Assembly (NCBI RefSeq): GCF_001514285.1
Contig: NZ_KQ949023.1
Location: forward strand, 1,255,139-1,319,138
DNA: 64,000 nt
Direction of reading: 5' to 3'
Source of the DNA: Streptomyces sp. DSM 15324
GTDB taxonomy: Bacteria > Actinomycetota > Actinomycetes > Streptomycetales > Streptomycetaceae
The notes beneath the pieces are model-generated. The model searched no databases. It worked only from the letters and a program-made list of their open reading frames with translations, and was not told where the DNA came from. A program made the position numbers and the translations under genes. Below, piece after piece: positions 18,207 to 28,434 of this stretch. Every line of letters begins with the position of its first letter. Within the stretch, counting starts at the first letter, position 1.

Positions 18207-18303
18207 CTGTCACCCCCCTTGGTCGTCCACGGCCCTTTGATGCCCTTGCGTGACCCCCCGGAAGCAAGACGTGAAGGTGATCTTCCGGGTTCCGGCCACG
18301 CTC

Positions 18304-18361
18304 CGTATCAGCCACTGATACGCGCGGACGGGGCCGGAAGCCGGTCTGAGAGAATTGCGGT
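18304..18361 (+). promoter_or_regulatory. hisD promoter region with inverted repeat
   Basis: A perfect 7-bp inverted repeat CGTATCA (18304-18310), 5-nt spacer, TGATACG (18316-18322) lies upstream of a likely -10 (GAGAAT, 18350-18355) which is 6 nt before the hisD GTG. The repeat sits around the -35 position or just above it, where a repressor or activator could bind. No His-codon leader peptide is visible. Confidence 0.4.
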
Positions 18362-19711
18362 GTGATCTCTCGAATCGATCTGCGCGGCGACGCCCTTCCC
18401 GAGGGCCCCGCCCTGCGTGACCTGCTGCCCCGAGCCGAGTTCGACGTTCAGGCCGCCCTGGAGAAGGTGCGTCCGATCTGCGAGGCCGTGCATCATCGGG
18501 GCGACGCGGCGCTGATCGACTTCGCCGAGAAGTTCGACGGGGTTCGGCTGGAATCCGTACGGGTCCCCGCGCGCGCGATCGCCGACGCGCTCGGGGCGCT
18601 CGACCCGGCCGTGCGCGCCGCCCTGGAGGAGTCCATCCGCCGCGCCCGGCTCGTCCACCGCGCGCAGCGCCGGACCACCCACACGACCCAGGTCGTGCCG
18701 GGCGGGTCCGTGACCGAGAAGTGGGTGCCCGTCGAGCGCGTCGGGCTGTACGCGCCCGGCGGCCGGTCGGTCTACCCCTCCTCCGTCGTGATGAACGTCG
18801 TGCCCGCGCAGGAGGCCGGCGTCCCCTCCGTCGCGCTCGCCTCGCCCGCCCAGGCCGAGTTCGGGGGCCTGCCGCACCCGACGATCCTCGCCGCCTGCGC
18901 CCTCCTCGGCGTCGACGAGGTCTACGCCGTCGGCGGCGCGACGGCCGTCGCGATGTTCGCGTACGGCACCGAGTCCTGCGCGCCCGCCAACATGGTCACC
19001 GGGCCCGGCAACATCTGGGTCGCCGCGGCCAAGCGCTACTTCACCGGCAAGATCGGCATCGACGCCGAGGCCGGCCCGACCGAGATCGCGGTCCTGGCCG
19101 ACGCGAGCGCCGACCCGGTGCACGTCGCCGCCGACCTGATCAGCCAGGCCGAGCACGACCCGCTGGCCGCCGCCGTCCTGGTCACCGACTCCGTCGAGCT
19201 CGCGGACGCGGTCGAGAAGGAGCTGGAACCGCAGGTCGCCGCCAGCAAGCACATCGACGACCGGATCGTCCCGGCCCTCAAGGGCCGGCAGTCCGCGATC
19301 GTCCTCGTCGACGGCATCGACGAGGGCCTCAGGGTCGTCGACGCGTACGGCGCCGAGCACCTGGAGATCCAGACGGCGGACGCGGCGGCCGTGGCCGACC
19401 GGGTGAGGAACGCCGGCGCGATCTTCATCGGGCCCTGGGCGCCGGTCTCCCTCGGCGACTACGCCGCCGGCTCCAACCACGTGCTCCCCACCGGCGGCTG
19501 CGCCTGCCACTCCTCGGGCCTGTCGGTCCAGTCCTTCCTGCGCGGCATCCACATCGTCGACTACACGAAGGAGGCGCTGGCCGAGGTCGCGCACCACGTG
19601 GTCACACTGGCGGAGGCGGAGGACCTGCCCGCGCACGGCGCGGCGATCAAGGCACGTTTTGCCGGAGACGAACAGATCTCGCGTGGCTGGAAGGTACCGA
19701 CGAGCAAGTGA
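18362..19711 (+). CDS. hisD: Histidinol dehydrogenase
   Basis: 449 residues. Catalyses the last two steps of histidine synthesis, histidinol to histidine, with NAD and zinc. Recognisable segments: [64 protein letters not shown] (catalytic/zinc region) and the C-terminal [19 protein letters not shown]. First gene of an eight-gene operon; its TGA overlaps the hisC GTG (GTGA, 19708-19711). GTG start with no SD, so translation from a leaderless mRNA is likely. Confidence 0.96.
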   Translation: MISRIDLRGDALPEGPALRDLLPRAEFDVQAALEKVRPICEAVHHRGDAALIDFAEKFDGVRLESVRVPARAIADALGALDPAVRAALEESIRRARLVHRAQRRTTHTTQVVPGGSVTEKWVPVERVGLYAPGGRSVYPSSVVMNVVPAQEAGVPSVALASPAQAEFGGLPHPTILAACALLGVDEVYAVGGATAVAMFAYGTESCAPANMVTGPGNIWVAAAKRYFTGKIGIDAEAGPTEIAVLADASADPVHVAADLISQAEHDPLAAAVLVTDSVELADAVEKELEPQVAASKHIDDRIVPALKGRQSAIVLVDGIDEGLRVVDAYGAEHLEIQTADAAAVADRVRNAGAIFIGPWAPVSLGDYAAGSNHVLPTGGCACHSSGLSVQSFLRGIHIVDYTKEALAEVAHHVVTLAEAEDLPAHGAAIKARFAGDEQISRGWKVPTSK

Positions 19712-20817
19712 ACCTCGGAATCGACGATCTCCCCGTACGGGACGAGCTGCGCGGCAAGTCCCCCTACGGCGCGCCCCAGCTGGACGTCCCCGTACGGCTG
19801 AACACCAACGAGAACCCCTACCCGCTGCCCGAGCCGCTGGTCGAGCGGATCGCGGAGCGGGTCCGCGAGGCGGCCCGCGACCTCAACCGCTACCCCGACC
19901 GGGACGCCGTCGAGCTGCGCACCCGGCTCGCCCGGTACCTGACGGACACCTCCGGATACGCCGTCGGGCTCGCGAACGTGTGGGCCGCCAACGGCTCCAA
20001 CGAGGTGCTCCAGCAGCTGCTGCAGACCTTCGGCGGACCGGGCCGTACGGCGATCGGCTTCGAGCCGTCGTACTCGATGCACGGACTCATCGCGCGCGGC
20101 ACCGGCACCGGCTGGATCTCCGGGCCCCGGCGCGAGGACTTCACCATCGACCTCGCGGCCGCCGAGAAGGCGATCGCCGAGCACCGCCCCGACGTCGTCT
20201 TCGTCACCACCCCCAACAACCCCACCGGCACCGCGGTCCCGGCCGAGACCGTCCTCGCGCTGTACGACGCCGCACAGGCGGCCAAGCCGTCGATCGTGGT
20301 GGTCGACGAGGCGTACATCGAGTTCAGCCACGGCGACTCGCTGCTGCCGCTGATCGAGGGCCGGCCGCACCTGGTCGTCTCGCGGACGATGTCCAAGGCC
20401 TTCGGCGCCGCCGGGCTGCGCCTCGGCTACCTCGCCGCGCACCCGGCCGTCGTGGACGCCGTCCAGCTGGTACGGCTGCCGTACCACCTGTCGGCCGTCA
20501 CCCAGGCGACCGCGCTGGCCGCCCTGGAGCACACCGACACGCTGCTCAAGTACGTCGAGCAGCTGAAGTCGGAGCGGGACCGGCTGGTGAGCGAGCTGCT
20601 GGCGATCGGCTACGAGGTCACGGCGTCCGACGCCAACTTCGTGCAGTTCGGCCGGTTCGCCGACGCCCACGAGGTCTGGCAGAAGATCCTCGACCGGGGC
20701 GTCCTGGTCCGCGACAACGGCGTACCGGGCTGGCTGCGGGTCACCGCCGGAACCCCCGAAGAGAACGACGCGTTCCTCGACGCGGTCCGTGAAGTCAAGA
20801 AGGAGCAGAGCGCATGA
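19708..20817 (+). CDS. hisC: Histidinol-phosphate aminotransferase
   Basis: 369 residues, PLP-dependent class I/II aminotransferase. Shows [11 protein letters not shown] at the N-terminus, [22 protein letters not shown] and the PLP-lysine segment [18 protein letters not shown]. Converts imidazole-acetol phosphate to histidinol phosphate. Starts at GTG 19708 within the hisD stop and ends overlapping the hisB start (ATGA), so it is translationally coupled on both sides. Confidence 0.96.
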   Translation: MNLGIDDLPVRDELRGKSPYGAPQLDVPVRLNTNENPYPLPEPLVERIAERVREAARDLNRYPDRDAVELRTRLARYLTDTSGYAVGLANVWAANGSNEVLQQLLQTFGGPGRTAIGFEPSYSMHGLIARGTGTGWISGPRREDFTIDLAAAEKAIAEHRPDVVFVTTPNNPTGTAVPAETVLALYDAAQAAKPSIVVVDEAYIEFSHGDSLLPLIEGRPHLVVSRTMSKAFGAAGLRLGYLAAHPAVVDAVQLVRLPYHLSAVTQATALAALEHTDTLLKYVEQLKSERDRLVSELLAIGYEVTASDANFVQFGRFADAHEVWQKILDRGVLVRDNGVPGWLRVTAGTPEENDAFLDAVREVKKEQSA

Positions 20818-21407
20818 GCCGCGTAGGACGTGTGGAGCGCACGACGAAGGAGACCTCGGTCCTCGTCGAGATCAACCTCGACGGCACCGGCAAGGTCGAT
20901 GTGTCGACCGGCGTCGGTTTCTACGACCACATGCTCGACCAGCTCGGGCGGCACGGTCTGTTCGACCTGACCGTGAAGACCGACGGCGACCTGCACATCG
21001 ACTCCCACCACACCATCGAGGACACCGCCCTCGCCCTCGGCGCCGCCTTCAAGCAGGCCCTCGGCGACAAGGTCGGCATCTACCGCTTCGGCAACTGCAC
21101 GGTCCCGCTGGACGAGTCCCTCGCCCAGGTGACGGTGGACCTGTCCGGCCGGCCGTACCTCGTGCACACCGAGCCCGAGAAGATGGCGCCGATGATCGGC
21201 GAGTACGACACCACGATGACCCGGCACATCCTGGAGTCCTTCGTCGCCCAGGCCCAGATCGCGCTGCACGTGCACGTGCCCTACGGGCGCAACGCGCACC
21301 ACATCGTCGAGTGCCAGTTCAAGGCCCTGGCCCGGGCCCTGCGGTACGCCTCCGAGCGCGACCCGCGCGCGGCCGGCATCCTCCCCTCCACGAAGGGTGC
21401 GCTGTAA
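20814..21407 (+). CDS. hisB: Imidazoleglycerol-phosphate dehydratase
   Basis: 197 residues, the monofunctional form without a phosphatase domain. Metal-binding motifs [42 protein letters not shown] and the mid-segment VDLSGRPYL are all present. Dehydrates imidazole glycerol phosphate to imidazole-acetol phosphate. ATGA overlap with hisC. The next gene, a small membrane protein, starts 4 bp after its TAA. Confidence 0.96.
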   Translation: MSRVGRVERTTKETSVLVEINLDGTGKVDVSTGVGFYDHMLDQLGRHGLFDLTVKTDGDLHIDSHHTIEDTALALGAAFKQALGDKVGIYRFGNCTVPLDESLAQVTVDLSGRPYLVHTEPEKMAPMIGEYDTTMTRHILESFVAQAQIALHVHVPYGRNAHHIVECQFKALARALRYASERDPRAAGILPSTKGAL

Positions 21408-21411
21408 CACG

Positions 21412-21576
21412 ATGACCGGTCTGTCGACCCTTCTGATCGTCGTCGGCCTGTTCCTGGTCGGCGGCATCTACTCCTTCGTCAAGCAGGACATGCCGAGGAG
21501 CCTGATCGTGCTGCTGTCGATCGGCGCGGGGATGTGCCTGGTCGCCGGTGTGATGCGGCTGGAGGTGTGGAATTGA
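21412..21576 (+). CDS. 54-residue membrane protein inside the his operon
   Basis: Reads [31 protein letters not shown], then a second hydrophobic segment [17 protein letters not shown] and RLEVWN. Two membrane segments with a short basic loop; no known domain. It sits 4 bp after hisB and its TGA overlaps the TTG start of hisH (TTGA), so it is translated with the his genes. I recall a similar small gene at this position in other Streptomyces his operons. Role unknown; it is not a histidine enzyme. Confidence 0.8.
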   Translation: MTGLSTLLIVVGLFLVGGIYSFVKQDMPRSLIVLLSIGAGMCLVAGVMRLEVWN

Positions 21577-22217
21577 GCGCGGTGAGCAAGAAGGTCGTCG
21601 TTTTCGACTACGGCTTCGGCAACGTCCGCTCCGCCGAGCGCGCCCTCGCGCGCACCGGGGCCGAGGTCGAGATCACCCGTGACTTCGACCGGGCCATGAA
21701 CGCCGACGGGCTGCTGGTGCCGGGCGTCGGCGCCTTCGCCGCCTGCATGACCGGCCTGCGCGCGGCGCGCGGCGACTGGATCATCGACCGCCGGCTGTCC
21801 GGCGGCCGCCCGGTGATGGGCATCTGCGTCGGCATGCAGATCCTGTTCGCCCGGGGCATCGAGCACGGCGTCGAGACCGAGGGCCTCGACGAGTGGCCCG
21901 GCTCGGTCGAGCCGCTCCAGGCCGAGATCGTCCCGCACATGGGCTGGAACACCGTGGACGCCCCCGCGGGCTCCGAACTGTTCGCCGGCCTCGACGCGGA
22001 CGCCCGGTTCTACTTCGTGCACTCCTACGCCGTCCACGACTGGACGCTGGAGACCCACAACGCGGCCATGCACGCGCCCAGGGTGACCTGGTCGACGCAC
22101 GGCAAGCCGTTCGTGGCCGCCGTGGAGAACGGCGCCCTGTGGGCCACGCAGTTCCACCCCGAGAAGTCCGGCGACGCCGGAGCCCAGCTCCTCACCAACT
22201 GGATCGGAACCCTGTGA
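21573..22217 (+). CDS. hisH: Imidazole glycerol phosphate synthase, glutamine amidotransferase subunit
   Basis: About 214 residues. Class I amidotransferase with the nucleophile Cys in [13 protein letters not shown] and the His/Glu pair in [19 protein letters not shown] at the N-terminus is the HisH oxyanion/entry motif. It feeds ammonia to HisF. I chose TTG 21573 because GGAGG lies 7 nt upstream and the TTG overlaps the preceding stop; GTG 21582 is the alternative, but its SD spacing would be 16 nt. Confidence 0.93.
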   Translation: MSAVSKKVVVFDYGFGNVRSAERALARTGAEVEITRDFDRAMNADGLLVPGVGAFAACMTGLRAARGDWIIDRRLSGGRPVMGICVGMQILFARGIEHGVETEGLDEWPGSVEPLQAEIVPHMGWNTVDAPAGSELFAGLDADARFYFVHSYAVHDWTLETHNAAMHAPRVTWSTHGKPFVAAVENGALWATQFHPEKSGDAGAQLLTNWIGTL

Positions 22218-22939
22218 GCAAGCTCGAACTCCTCCCCGCCGTCGACGTCCGCGACGGCCAGGCCGTCCGTCTCGTCCACGGCGAGTCCGGCACGGAGACC
22301 TCCTACGGCTCCCCGCTGGAGGCCGCCCTCGCCTGGCAGCGGGCGGGCGCCGAGTGGCTGCACCTGGTCGACCTGGACGCCGCGTTCGGCACCGGCGACA
22401 ACCGGGACCTGGTCCGTGAGGTCACCGGGGCCATGGACATCAAGGTGGAGCTGTCCGGCGGCATCCGCGACGACGCCTCCCTCGCCGCCGCGCTGGCCAC
22501 CGGCTGCACCCGCGTCAACCTCGGCACGGCCGCCCTGGAGACCCCCGAGTGGGTCGCCGAGGTCATCGCCGAGCACGGCGACAGGATCGCGGTGGGCCTG
22601 GACGTCCGCGGCACGACCCTCAAGGGCCGCGGCTGGACCCGCGACGGCGGCGACCTCTACGAGACGCTGGAGCGGCTCGACAAGGAGGGCTGCGCCCGGT
22701 ACGTCGTCACCGACATCGCCAAGGACGGCACCCTCCAGGGCCCCAACCTGGAGCTGCTGAGGAACGTCTGCGCGGTCACCGACCGGCCGGTCGTGGCATC
22801 GGGCGGCGTGTCGTCCCTGGACGACCTGCGTGCCATCGCCGAGCTGGTACCCCTCGGTGTCGAGGGCTCCATCGTCGGGAAGGCGCTCTACGCGAAGGCG
22901 TTCACCCTGGAAGAGGCCTTGGAGGCTGTGTCGCGATGA
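22214..22939 (+). CDS. priA: Bifunctional HisA/TrpF phosphoribosyl isomerase (PriA)
   Basis: 241 residues, TIM barrel. [19 protein letters not shown] carries the N-terminal catalytic Asp (Asp11 in the family) and [17 protein letters not shown] the second (about 130). In Streptomyces this protein isomerises both ProFAR (histidine pathway) and phosphoribosyl anthranilate (tryptophan pathway); no trpF is visible in the window, which agrees. GTGA overlap with hisH and ATGA overlap with the next gene. Confidence 0.94.
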   Translation: MSKLELLPAVDVRDGQAVRLVHGESGTETSYGSPLEAALAWQRAGAEWLHLVDLDAAFGTGDNRDLVREVTGAMDIKVELSGGIRDDASLAAALATGCTRVNLGTAALETPEWVAEVIAEHGDRIAVGLDVRGTTLKGRGWTRDGGDLYETLERLDKEGCARYVVTDIAKDGTLQGPNLELLRNVCAVTDRPVVASGGVSSLDDLRAIAELVPLGVEGSIVGKALYAKAFTLEEALEAVSR

Positions 22940-23340
22940 CGTCCGAAGCCGTACGGCGGGTGCAGAGCGGAAGTCCCTGGGAGGAGAGTTTCGGGTTCGC
23001 ACGCGCCGTCGCGGCGGGGGACCGCGTGCTGGTGGCGGGCACCACGTCCTTCAAGGGCAGCGTGCTCTACGGGGAGGGCGACCCCTACGAGCAGGCCAAG
23101 GTGGCGCTCACCGGCGCGGTCGAGGCGCTCGGCGCGTTCGGGCTCGGTGTGGAGTCCGTGATCCGTACCAGGTTGTATCTGACACACCAGCGGGACGTCG
23201 ACGAGGTGGGCCGGGCCCACAAGGAGATCTTCGACGCCGTGCGCCCGGTCTCGACCCTGCTGGTCGTGGAGGGCTTCGTCGACCCGCGCATCCTGGTCGA
23301 AGTGGAACTAGAGGCATTCAGAGGAGCCGTGAACTCATGA
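22936..23340 (+). CDS. RidA family protein
   Basis: 134 residues, YjgF/YER057c/UK114 fold. Motifs [29 protein letters not shown], and [25 protein letters not shown] are typical, but the residue pattern near the C-terminus ([23 protein letters not shown]) shows a Val in place of the substrate-contacting Arg of enamine deaminases, since the Arg is in DPRIL instead. The subgroup and activity are therefore uncertain. Overlaps both neighbours by 4 nt, so it is fully embedded between priA and hisF. Confidence 0.85.
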   Translation: MTSEAVRRVQSGSPWEESFGFARAVAAGDRVLVAGTTSFKGSVLYGEGDPYEQAKVALTGAVEALGAFGLGVESVIRTRLYLTHQRDVDEVGRAHKEIFDAVRPVSTLLVVEGFVDPRILVEVELEAFRGAVNS

Positions 23341-24092
23341 CCCTGGCGGTCCGAGTCATCCCCTGCCTGGACGTGGACAACGGCCGGGTCGTCAAGGGCG
23401 TCAACTTCCAGAACCTGCGCGACGCGGGCGACCCTGTCGAGATGGCCAAGGTCTACGACGCCGAGGGCGCCGACGAGCTGACCTTCCTGGACATCACCGC
23501 CTCGTCCGGCAACCGCGAGACCACCTACGACGTGGTGCGCCGCACCGCGGAACAGGTGTTCATCCCGCTGACCGTGGGCGGCGGCGTACGCACCGCCGAG
23601 GATGTCGACAAGCTGCTGCGGGCGGGCGCCGACAAGGTGGGCGTCAACACGGCGGCCATCGCCCGTCCCGAGCTCATCCAGGAGATCGCCGAGCGGTTCG
23701 GCAGCCAGGTGCTGGTGCTGTCCGTGGACGCGCGGCGCACCCCCTCGGGCACCTTCGAGGTGACCACCCACGGCGGCCGCAAGGGCACCGGCATCGACGC
23801 GATCGAGTGGGCCCACCGGGCGGCCGAGCTGGGCGCCGGCGAGATCCTGCTGAACTCGATGGACGCGGACGGCACCAAGGACGGCTACGACCTGGAGATG
23901 ATCGCCGCCGTCCGGGGGCACGTCACGGTCCCGGTCATCGCCTCCGGCGGCGCCGGCCGACTCGGCGACTTCGCACCGGCCGTCGAGTCGGGCGCGGACG
24001 CGGTGCTGGCCGCGTCGGTGTTCCACTTCGGCGACCTGCGGATCGGAGAGGTGAAACAGGCCCTGAAGAAGGCGGGCCACCCGGTGCGGTGA
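23337..24092 (+). CDS. hisF: Imidazole glycerol phosphate synthase, cyclase subunit
   Basis: 251 residues, TIM barrel, normal length. Catalytic Asp residues in [18 protein letters not shown] (Asp11) and [10 protein letters not shown] (about 130). Uses ammonia from HisH to close the imidazole ring, releasing AICAR. Last gene of the operon; ATGA overlap with the RidA gene. The convergent VOC gene ends 74 bp downstream, with no strong hairpin between. Confidence 0.96.
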   Translation: MTLAVRVIPCLDVDNGRVVKGVNFQNLRDAGDPVEMAKVYDAEGADELTFLDITASSGNRETTYDVVRRTAEQVFIPLTVGGGVRTAEDVDKLLRAGADKVGVNTAAIARPELIQEIAERFGSQVLVLSVDARRTPSGTFEVTTHGGRKGTGIDAIEWAHRAAELGAGEILLNSMDADGTKDGYDLEMIAAVRGHVTVPVIASGGAGRLGDFAPAVESGADAVLAASVFHFGDLRIGEVKQALKKAGHPVR

Positions 24093-24166
24093 CCGCCCTG
24101 CCCGCACGGACGCCTTGACCACGCGGACGCCCCACCCCTGGCTCGCGCGCCGGGCCCCGGTCGCGG

Positions 24167-24565
24167 TCAGGGTTGGGGCTCGGCCAGTTGGATGAGGTTG
24201 CCCACCGTGTCGTCCAGGACGGCCGTGATCACCGGGCCCTGTTCGGTCGGGGCCTGGGTGAACTCGACGCCCAGGGCGCGCAGGCGGTCGTACTCCTGCT
24301 GGACGTCGTCCACGGAGAAGACGATGCACGGCAGCCCCGCCGCCTTCACGGCCGTGCGGTAGGGCTCCGCGATGGGGCCCTGCCCGGGCTCCAGCAGCAG
24401 CTGGAGGTCCTGCTGGGCGCCCTCGGCCGCGCCGACCGTGACGAACAGCGTGCCGCCGCCCAGGTCCATGTGCATCCGGGTCTCGAACCCCAGCACCTCC
24501 GTGTAGAACGCGTGGGCCTTCGCGACGTCGTCGACGTACACGCTGGTCATGGCTACTTTGATCAC
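24167..24565 (-). CDS. VOC family (glyoxalase-like) protein
   Basis: 132 residues, one complete vicinal-oxygen-chelate domain: SVYVDDVAKAHAFYTEVLGFE, then strands LFVTVGA and LQLLLEP, and a second half CIVFSVDDVQQEYDRLRALGVEFTQ ending in VLDDTVGNLIQL. Enzymatic role unknown; members include glyoxalases, dioxygenases and resistance proteins. ATG 24565. Follows the TIGR03085 gene in the same direction, 19 bp after it, so the two form a small unit inserted between hisF and hisI. Confidence 0.85.
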   Translation of the reverse strand: MIKVAMTSVYVDDVAKAHAFYTEVLGFETRMHMDLGGGTLFVTVGAAEGAQQDLQLLLEPGQGPIAEPYRTAVKAAGLPCIVFSVDDVQQEYDRLRALGVEFTQAPTEQGPVITAVLDDTVGNLIQLAEPQP

Positions 24566-24584
24566 AGGGTGCCCTTCCGCCCGC

Positions 24585-25220
24585 TCAGATGCCCAGCTGC
24601 TTGCCGCTGTGCAGCTTCTCGACGGCGTCCTCGTCGCCCTCCAGCTCCACCTTCGCGGCGTTCTGCCGGCCGTACAGGAACAGCAGCAGCTCCGAGGGCT
24701 CCCCGGTGACCGTCACCACCGGCGCGCCGCGCTGAGCGACCACCGTACGGCCGTCCGCGCGGCGCAGGACCAGACCCGTCGGGGAACCTCGGCCCATCAG
24801 CCGCGCCGTGCGCTCCAGCCGGGACCACAGGGCGTCCTGGAAGACCGGGTCGAGCTCCCGGGCCGTCCAGTCGCGCTGGGCACGCCGCACGTCCTCGGTG
24901 TGGACGTAGAACTCGAGCGTGTTCGACGCCTCGTCGATCTGCTTCAGCTGGAAGGGTGAGAAGCGCGGTGGGCCGGTGCGGATGAGCTGGATCAGCTCCT
25001 CGTACGGCTTGGCGGCGAACTCCGCCATCACCTTGTCCAGCCGTGGTGCAAGCTGCTTGATCAGAATGCCCCCGGCGGCGTCCGGACGACGCTCGCGCAC
25101 CACCACGTGCGCGGCCAGGTCCTGCGTCTCCCAGCCCTCGCAGAGGGTCGGGGCGCCCGGACCGGCCGTCTCCAAGAGGTCGGCGAGAAGGAGCCGTTCA
25201 CGCTTGGCGAAAGTCGACAT
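24585..25220 (-). CDS. TIGR03085 family metal-binding protein (DinB/MDMPI-like)
   Basis: 211 residues. N-terminal helix bundle begins [42 protein letters not shown], the maleylpyruvate-isomerase-N/DinB type start with the conserved CxGW and LAAHVVVRE (metal-binding His). A second conserved His is in [14 protein letters not shown]. The C-terminal third resembles an SCP2-like sheet. Mycothiol-dependent chemistry is known for related proteins; this subgroup has no assigned substrate. Divergent from hisI. Confidence 0.85.
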   Translation of the reverse strand: MSTFAKRERLLLADLLETAGPGAPTLCEGWETQDLAAHVVVRERRPDAAGGILIKQLAPRLDKVMAEFAAKPYEELIQLIRTGPPRFSPFQLKQIDEASNTLEFYVHTEDVRRAQRDWTARELDPVFQDALWSRLERTARLMGRGSPTGLVLRRADGRTVVAQRGAPVVTVTGEPSELLLFLYGRQNAAKVELEGDEDAVEKLHSGKQLGI

Positions 25221-25303
25221 GCGGTCAGCCTACGACCGCGTACCGGGTCCGCGCAGTGGACACCGGCCCGTCACTGTCCGTCGCGCGCGGCACAATGGCA
25301 CCC

Positions 25304-25696
25304 ATGACCGTCACGCCCCCTCCCAGCAGTCTCGACCCCGAGATCGCCGCGCGCCTCAAGCGCAGCGCCGACGGGCTCGTCCCCGCCATCGCCCAGCAGT
25401 ACGACACCGGTGAGGTGCTCATGCTCGGCTGGATGGACGACGAGGCGCTGCACCGCACCCTCACCACCGGCCGCTGCACCTACTGGTCGCGCAGCCGCCG
25501 GGAGTACTGGGTCAAGGGCGACACCTCCGGCCACGTCCAGTGGGTGAGGTCCGTGGCGCTGGACTGCGACGCCGACACCCTGCTGGTCAAGGTCGACCAG
25601 GTCGGCGCCGCCTGCCACACCGGCGCGCGCACCTGCTTCGACGCCGACGTACTCCTCAAGGGCGCCGATTCCGGCGCAACCGCCTCGGATCAGTAA
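25304..25696 (+). CDS. hisI: Phosphoribosyl-AMP cyclohydrolase
   Basis: 130 residues, monofunctional HisI without the HisE part. Motifs [31 protein letters not shown] and [26 protein letters not shown] contain the Asp and Cys ligands for magnesium and zinc. The ATG at 25304 is 7 nt after CACAAT (25291-25296), consistent with a leaderless transcript; 48 nt of open frame upstream are not needed. trpE follows after 11 bp, so histidine and tryptophan genes share this transcript. Confidence 0.94.
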   Translation: MTVTPPPSSLDPEIAARLKRSADGLVPAIAQQYDTGEVLMLGWMDDEALHRTLTTGRCTYWSRSRREYWVKGDTSGHVQWVRSVALDCDADTLLVKVDQVGAACHTGARTCFDADVLLKGADSGATASDQ

Positions 25697-25707
25697 GGTC
25701 AGCCGCC

Positions 25708-27201
25708 ATGGACCTCGAGACGTTCCGCAAGCTGGCCACCGACCGACGGGTCATCCCGGTCACCCGCAAGCTCCTCGCCGACGGCGACACCCCGGTCGCG
25801 CTCTACCGAAAGCTCGCCGCCGAGCGCCCCGGCACCTTCCTGCTGGAGTCCGCGGAGAACGGCCGCTCCTGGTCCCGGTACTCCTTCGTGGGCGTCCGGT
25901 CCGCGGCGACCCTGACGGCCCGCGACGGACAGGCCCACTGGCTCGGCGCCCCGCCCGTCGGCGTCCCCGTCGACGGCGACCCGCTCGCCGCGCTGCGCGC
26001 CACCATCGAGACCCTGCACACCCCGCACCAGGAGGGTCTGCCGCCCTTCACCGGCGGCATGGTCGGCTACCTCGGCTACGACATCGTGCGCCGCCTGGAG
26101 AAGATCGGCCCCGGCGAGCGCGACGACCTGCGGCTGCCCGAACTGACCATGCTCCTCACCAGCGACCTCGCCGTCATGGACCACTGGGAGGGCTCGGTCC
26201 TGCTGATCGCCAACGCGATCAACCACAATGACCTCGACACCGGCGTCGACGAGGCCTACGCGGACGCGGTGGCACGCCTCGACGCCATGGAGGCCGACCT
26301 CACGCGCGCGGTGGCCCAGCCCCCGGCCGTGCTGCCGCCCTCCGAGCTGCCCGAGTACACCGCGCTGTGGGGCGGCCCCGACTTCCGCGCGGCCGTCGAC
26401 GACATCAAGGAGCGCATCCGCGCAGGCGAGGCCTTCCAGGTCGTCCCCTCACAGCGCTTCGAGACGCCGTGCACGGCGAGCGCGCTGGACGTCTACCGCG
26501 TCCTGCGGGCCACCAACCCCTCGCCGTACATGTACCTGTTCCGTTTCCCCGACGGCGAAGGCGGTGCCTTCGACGTCGTCGGCTCGTCCCCCGAGGCCCT
26601 GGTCAAGGTCGAGGACGGGCGGGCGATGGTCCACCCCATCGCCGGCACCCGGCACCGCGGCGCCACCCCGCAGGAGGATCAGGCCCTCGCCGACGAGCTC
26701 CTCGCCGACCCCAAGGAGCGCGCCGAGCACCTCATGCTCGTCGACCTCGGCCGCAACGACCTGGGGCGGGTCTGCGAGCCCGGCTCCGTCGAGGTCGTCG
26801 ACTTCATGTCCATCGAGCGGTACTCCCACGTCATGCACATCGTCTCGACCGTCACCGGCAAGGTCGCCCCGGGCCGCACCGCCTTCGACGTCCTCACCGC
26901 CTGCTTCCCCGCCGGCACCCTCTCCGGCGCCCCCAAGCCCCGCGCCATGCAGATCATCGACGAGCTGGAGCCGTCCCGGCGCGGCCTGTACGGCGGCTGC
27001 GTGGGCTACCTGGACTTCGCGGGCGACTCCGACACCGCCATCGCCATCCGTACCGCCCTGCTGCGCGACGGCACCGCCTACGTCCAGGCCGGTGCCGGCA
27101 TCGTCGCCGACTCCGACCCCGTCGCCGAGGACCAGGAGTGCCGCAACAAGGCGGCGGCGGTCCTGCGCGCGGTCCACACCGCGAACCGGCTCGTGAAGTA
27201 G
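25708..27201 (+). CDS. trpE: Anthranilate synthase component I
   Basis: 497 residues. [18 protein letters not shown] is the N-terminal motif of the tryptophan feedback site. The chorismate-binding domain has [61 protein letters not shown] and [19 protein letters not shown]. It converts chorismate to anthranilate with ammonia from a TrpG subunit, which is not in this window. Starts 11 bp after hisI; only a weak SD (AAGG) precedes the ATG. No leader peptide or attenuator is visible here. Confidence 0.95.
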   Translation: MDLETFRKLATDRRVIPVTRKLLADGDTPVALYRKLAAERPGTFLLESAENGRSWSRYSFVGVRSAATLTARDGQAHWLGAPPVGVPVDGDPLAALRATIETLHTPHQEGLPPFTGGMVGYLGYDIVRRLEKIGPGERDDLRLPELTMLLTSDLAVMDHWEGSVLLIANAINHNDLDTGVDEAYADAVARLDAMEADLTRAVAQPPAVLPPSELPEYTALWGGPDFRAAVDDIKERIRAGEAFQVVPSQRFETPCTASALDVYRVLRATNPSPYMYLFRFPDGEGGAFDVVGSSPEALVKVEDGRAMVHPIAGTRHRGATPQEDQALADELLADPKERAEHLMLVDLGRNDLGRVCEPGSVEVVDFMSIERYSHVMHIVSTVTGKVAPGRTAFDVLTACFPAGTLSGAPKPRAMQIIDELEPSRRGLYGGCVGYLDFAGDSDTAIAIRTALLRDGTAYVQAGAGIVADSDPVAEDQECRNKAAAVLRAVHTANRLVK

Positions 27202-27277
27202 CCCTCCCGCGCGGTGGGGCGCGAATCACTGAGCCCCGGGTGACGCTTCGCCCGGGGTTCAGGCGATAGTGGACTCC

Positions 27278-27919
27278 GTGACTGCTGTACCTCACCCCCG
27301 TTCCGTATCCGCCGCCTCCGCCCGGGCCGGCCGGCTGAGCCTCGGTCTCGCCCTGCTGTCCGGGGCGCTGGGCGCGGCCGTGGCCCTGCTCTCCACCCGG
27401 CAGCGCTGGTCCGAGGGCACGGCGACGGTGGCCGGCGGCCCCTTCGCCCTCACCGCCAGGGGCAGCGACGTCACGGGCGTGCCCGCGGCGCTCGCCATAG
27501 TGGGCCTCGCCGCGCTCGTCGCCGTCTTCGCCGTCCGCAAGGCCGGCCGGCTCGCTGTCTCCGCACTCCTCGCGCTCTCCGGCGTCGGCATCGTCGTCGC
27601 CGCCCTGACCGGCGCCTCCGACGACTCGGCCCTCGACGAACAGGCCGCGCGGGCCTCCGGCGACACCTCCGCCTCCGTCGCCTCCTTCACCCACACCGCC
27701 TGGCCCTACGTCGCGGTCGTCGGTGGGGTCCTCATCCTGCTGGCGGGCCTGCTCGCCCTGCGTTACGGCCGTCAGTGGCCCGCCATGTCCGGCCGCTACG
27801 AACGCTCCGGTGCCCCCCGTCAGCGGCGGGCGGCCCGGCCCGTCGACCCCGAGCGGCCCGAGGAGATCTGGAAGGCCCTGGACCGCGGCGAGGACCCCAC
27901 GGGCGCCGACCCCGCCTGA
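27278..27919 (+). CDS. Trp-region conserved membrane protein (TIGR02234)
   Basis: 213 residues, four membrane segments. LGLALLSGALGAAVALLSTRQRWSEG, then VPAALAIVGLAALVAVFAV, a third, and WPYVAVVGGVLILLAGLLALRYG, with conserved RQRW after the first segment. It matches the family found next to trp genes in actinobacteria, function unknown. The start GTG 27278 is 7 nt after GATAGT; GTG 27269 in the same frame would overlap that -10. A charged cytoplasmic tail (RPEEIWKALDRGEDPT) ends the protein. Confidence 0.85.
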   Translation: MTAVPHPRSVSAASARAGRLSLGLALLSGALGAAVALLSTRQRWSEGTATVAGGPFALTARGSDVTGVPAALAIVGLAALVAVFAVRKAGRLAVSALLALSGVGIVVAALTGASDDSALDEQAARASGDTSASVASFTHTAWPYVAVVGGVLILLAGLLALRYGRQWPAMSGRYERSGAPRQRRAARPVDPERPEEIWKALDRGEDPTGADPA

Positions 27920-28084
27920 CCGCGCGCCGCCCACCCGCCGCGGGCCTCCCGGTGTGGTGCATCAGACGCGAACGGAAGCCACCCCCGCGTCCGCCACGCG
28001 TGCGCGTACGGGACAATGGACCCGAGCCCCCGGCTCGGACGGACACACAGACAGCGACACTTAGACAGCAATGAGGAGCAAGTC

Positions 28085-28342
28085 ATGGCGGGCAGCAGCC
28101 ACGGACACACCCCGGCCGCCTGGACCGGTGTCACCATCGCCTTCATCGGTTTCTGCGTCGCGGGCGCGTTCATGGTGATGGCGCAGCCCGTGGGCTTCTG
28201 GGCCGGCATGGTGATCGTGGCCCTCGGCGGGGTCGTCGGCGCCGCCATGCGCGCCGCCGGTCTGGGCCAGCCGAAGGACGTCCACCCGGTACACAGGACC
28301 GCGGCGACGGTGAAGGCCGAGCCCGCCGCCGCCGAGGGCTGA
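28085..28342 (+). CDS. HGxxPAAW family small membrane protein
   Basis: 85 residues. The N-terminus MAGSSHGHTPAAW gives the family its name; two membrane segments follow (VTIAFIGFCVAGAFMVM and GFWAGMVIVALGGVVGAAM), then a short Ala-rich tail. Common in actinobacteria beside the trp genes; no known activity. ATG 28085 has GAGGAG upstream, and GACAAT near 28010 may be its -10. A 17-bp hairpin terminator follows. Confidence 0.85.
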   Translation: MAGSSHGHTPAAWTGVTIAFIGFCVAGAFMVMAQPVGFWAGMVIVALGGVVGAAMRAAGLGQPKDVHPVHRTAATVKAEPAAAEG

Positions 28343-28360
28343 GCGTCCGCACGACGTCCC

Positions 28361-28398
28361 GTGAGGGGCGGCCGGTGAGCACACCGGCCGCCCCTCAC
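28361..28398 (+). terminator. Strong hairpin terminator
   Basis: Perfect 17-bp stem GTGAGGGGCGGCCGGTG (28361-28377) with its complement (28382-28398) and a 4-nt AGCA loop, 19 bp after the HGxxPAAW stop. Confidence 0.85.
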
Positions 28399-28434
28399 GC
28401 GCGTGTGCGTCCCGCCCGGGGCACAATGCGAGAC

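Noticed and set aside
25540..25707. N-terminal extension of TrpE into hisI
   Set aside because: That part is the out-of-frame translation of hisI; the ATG at 25708 gives the normal TrpE start.
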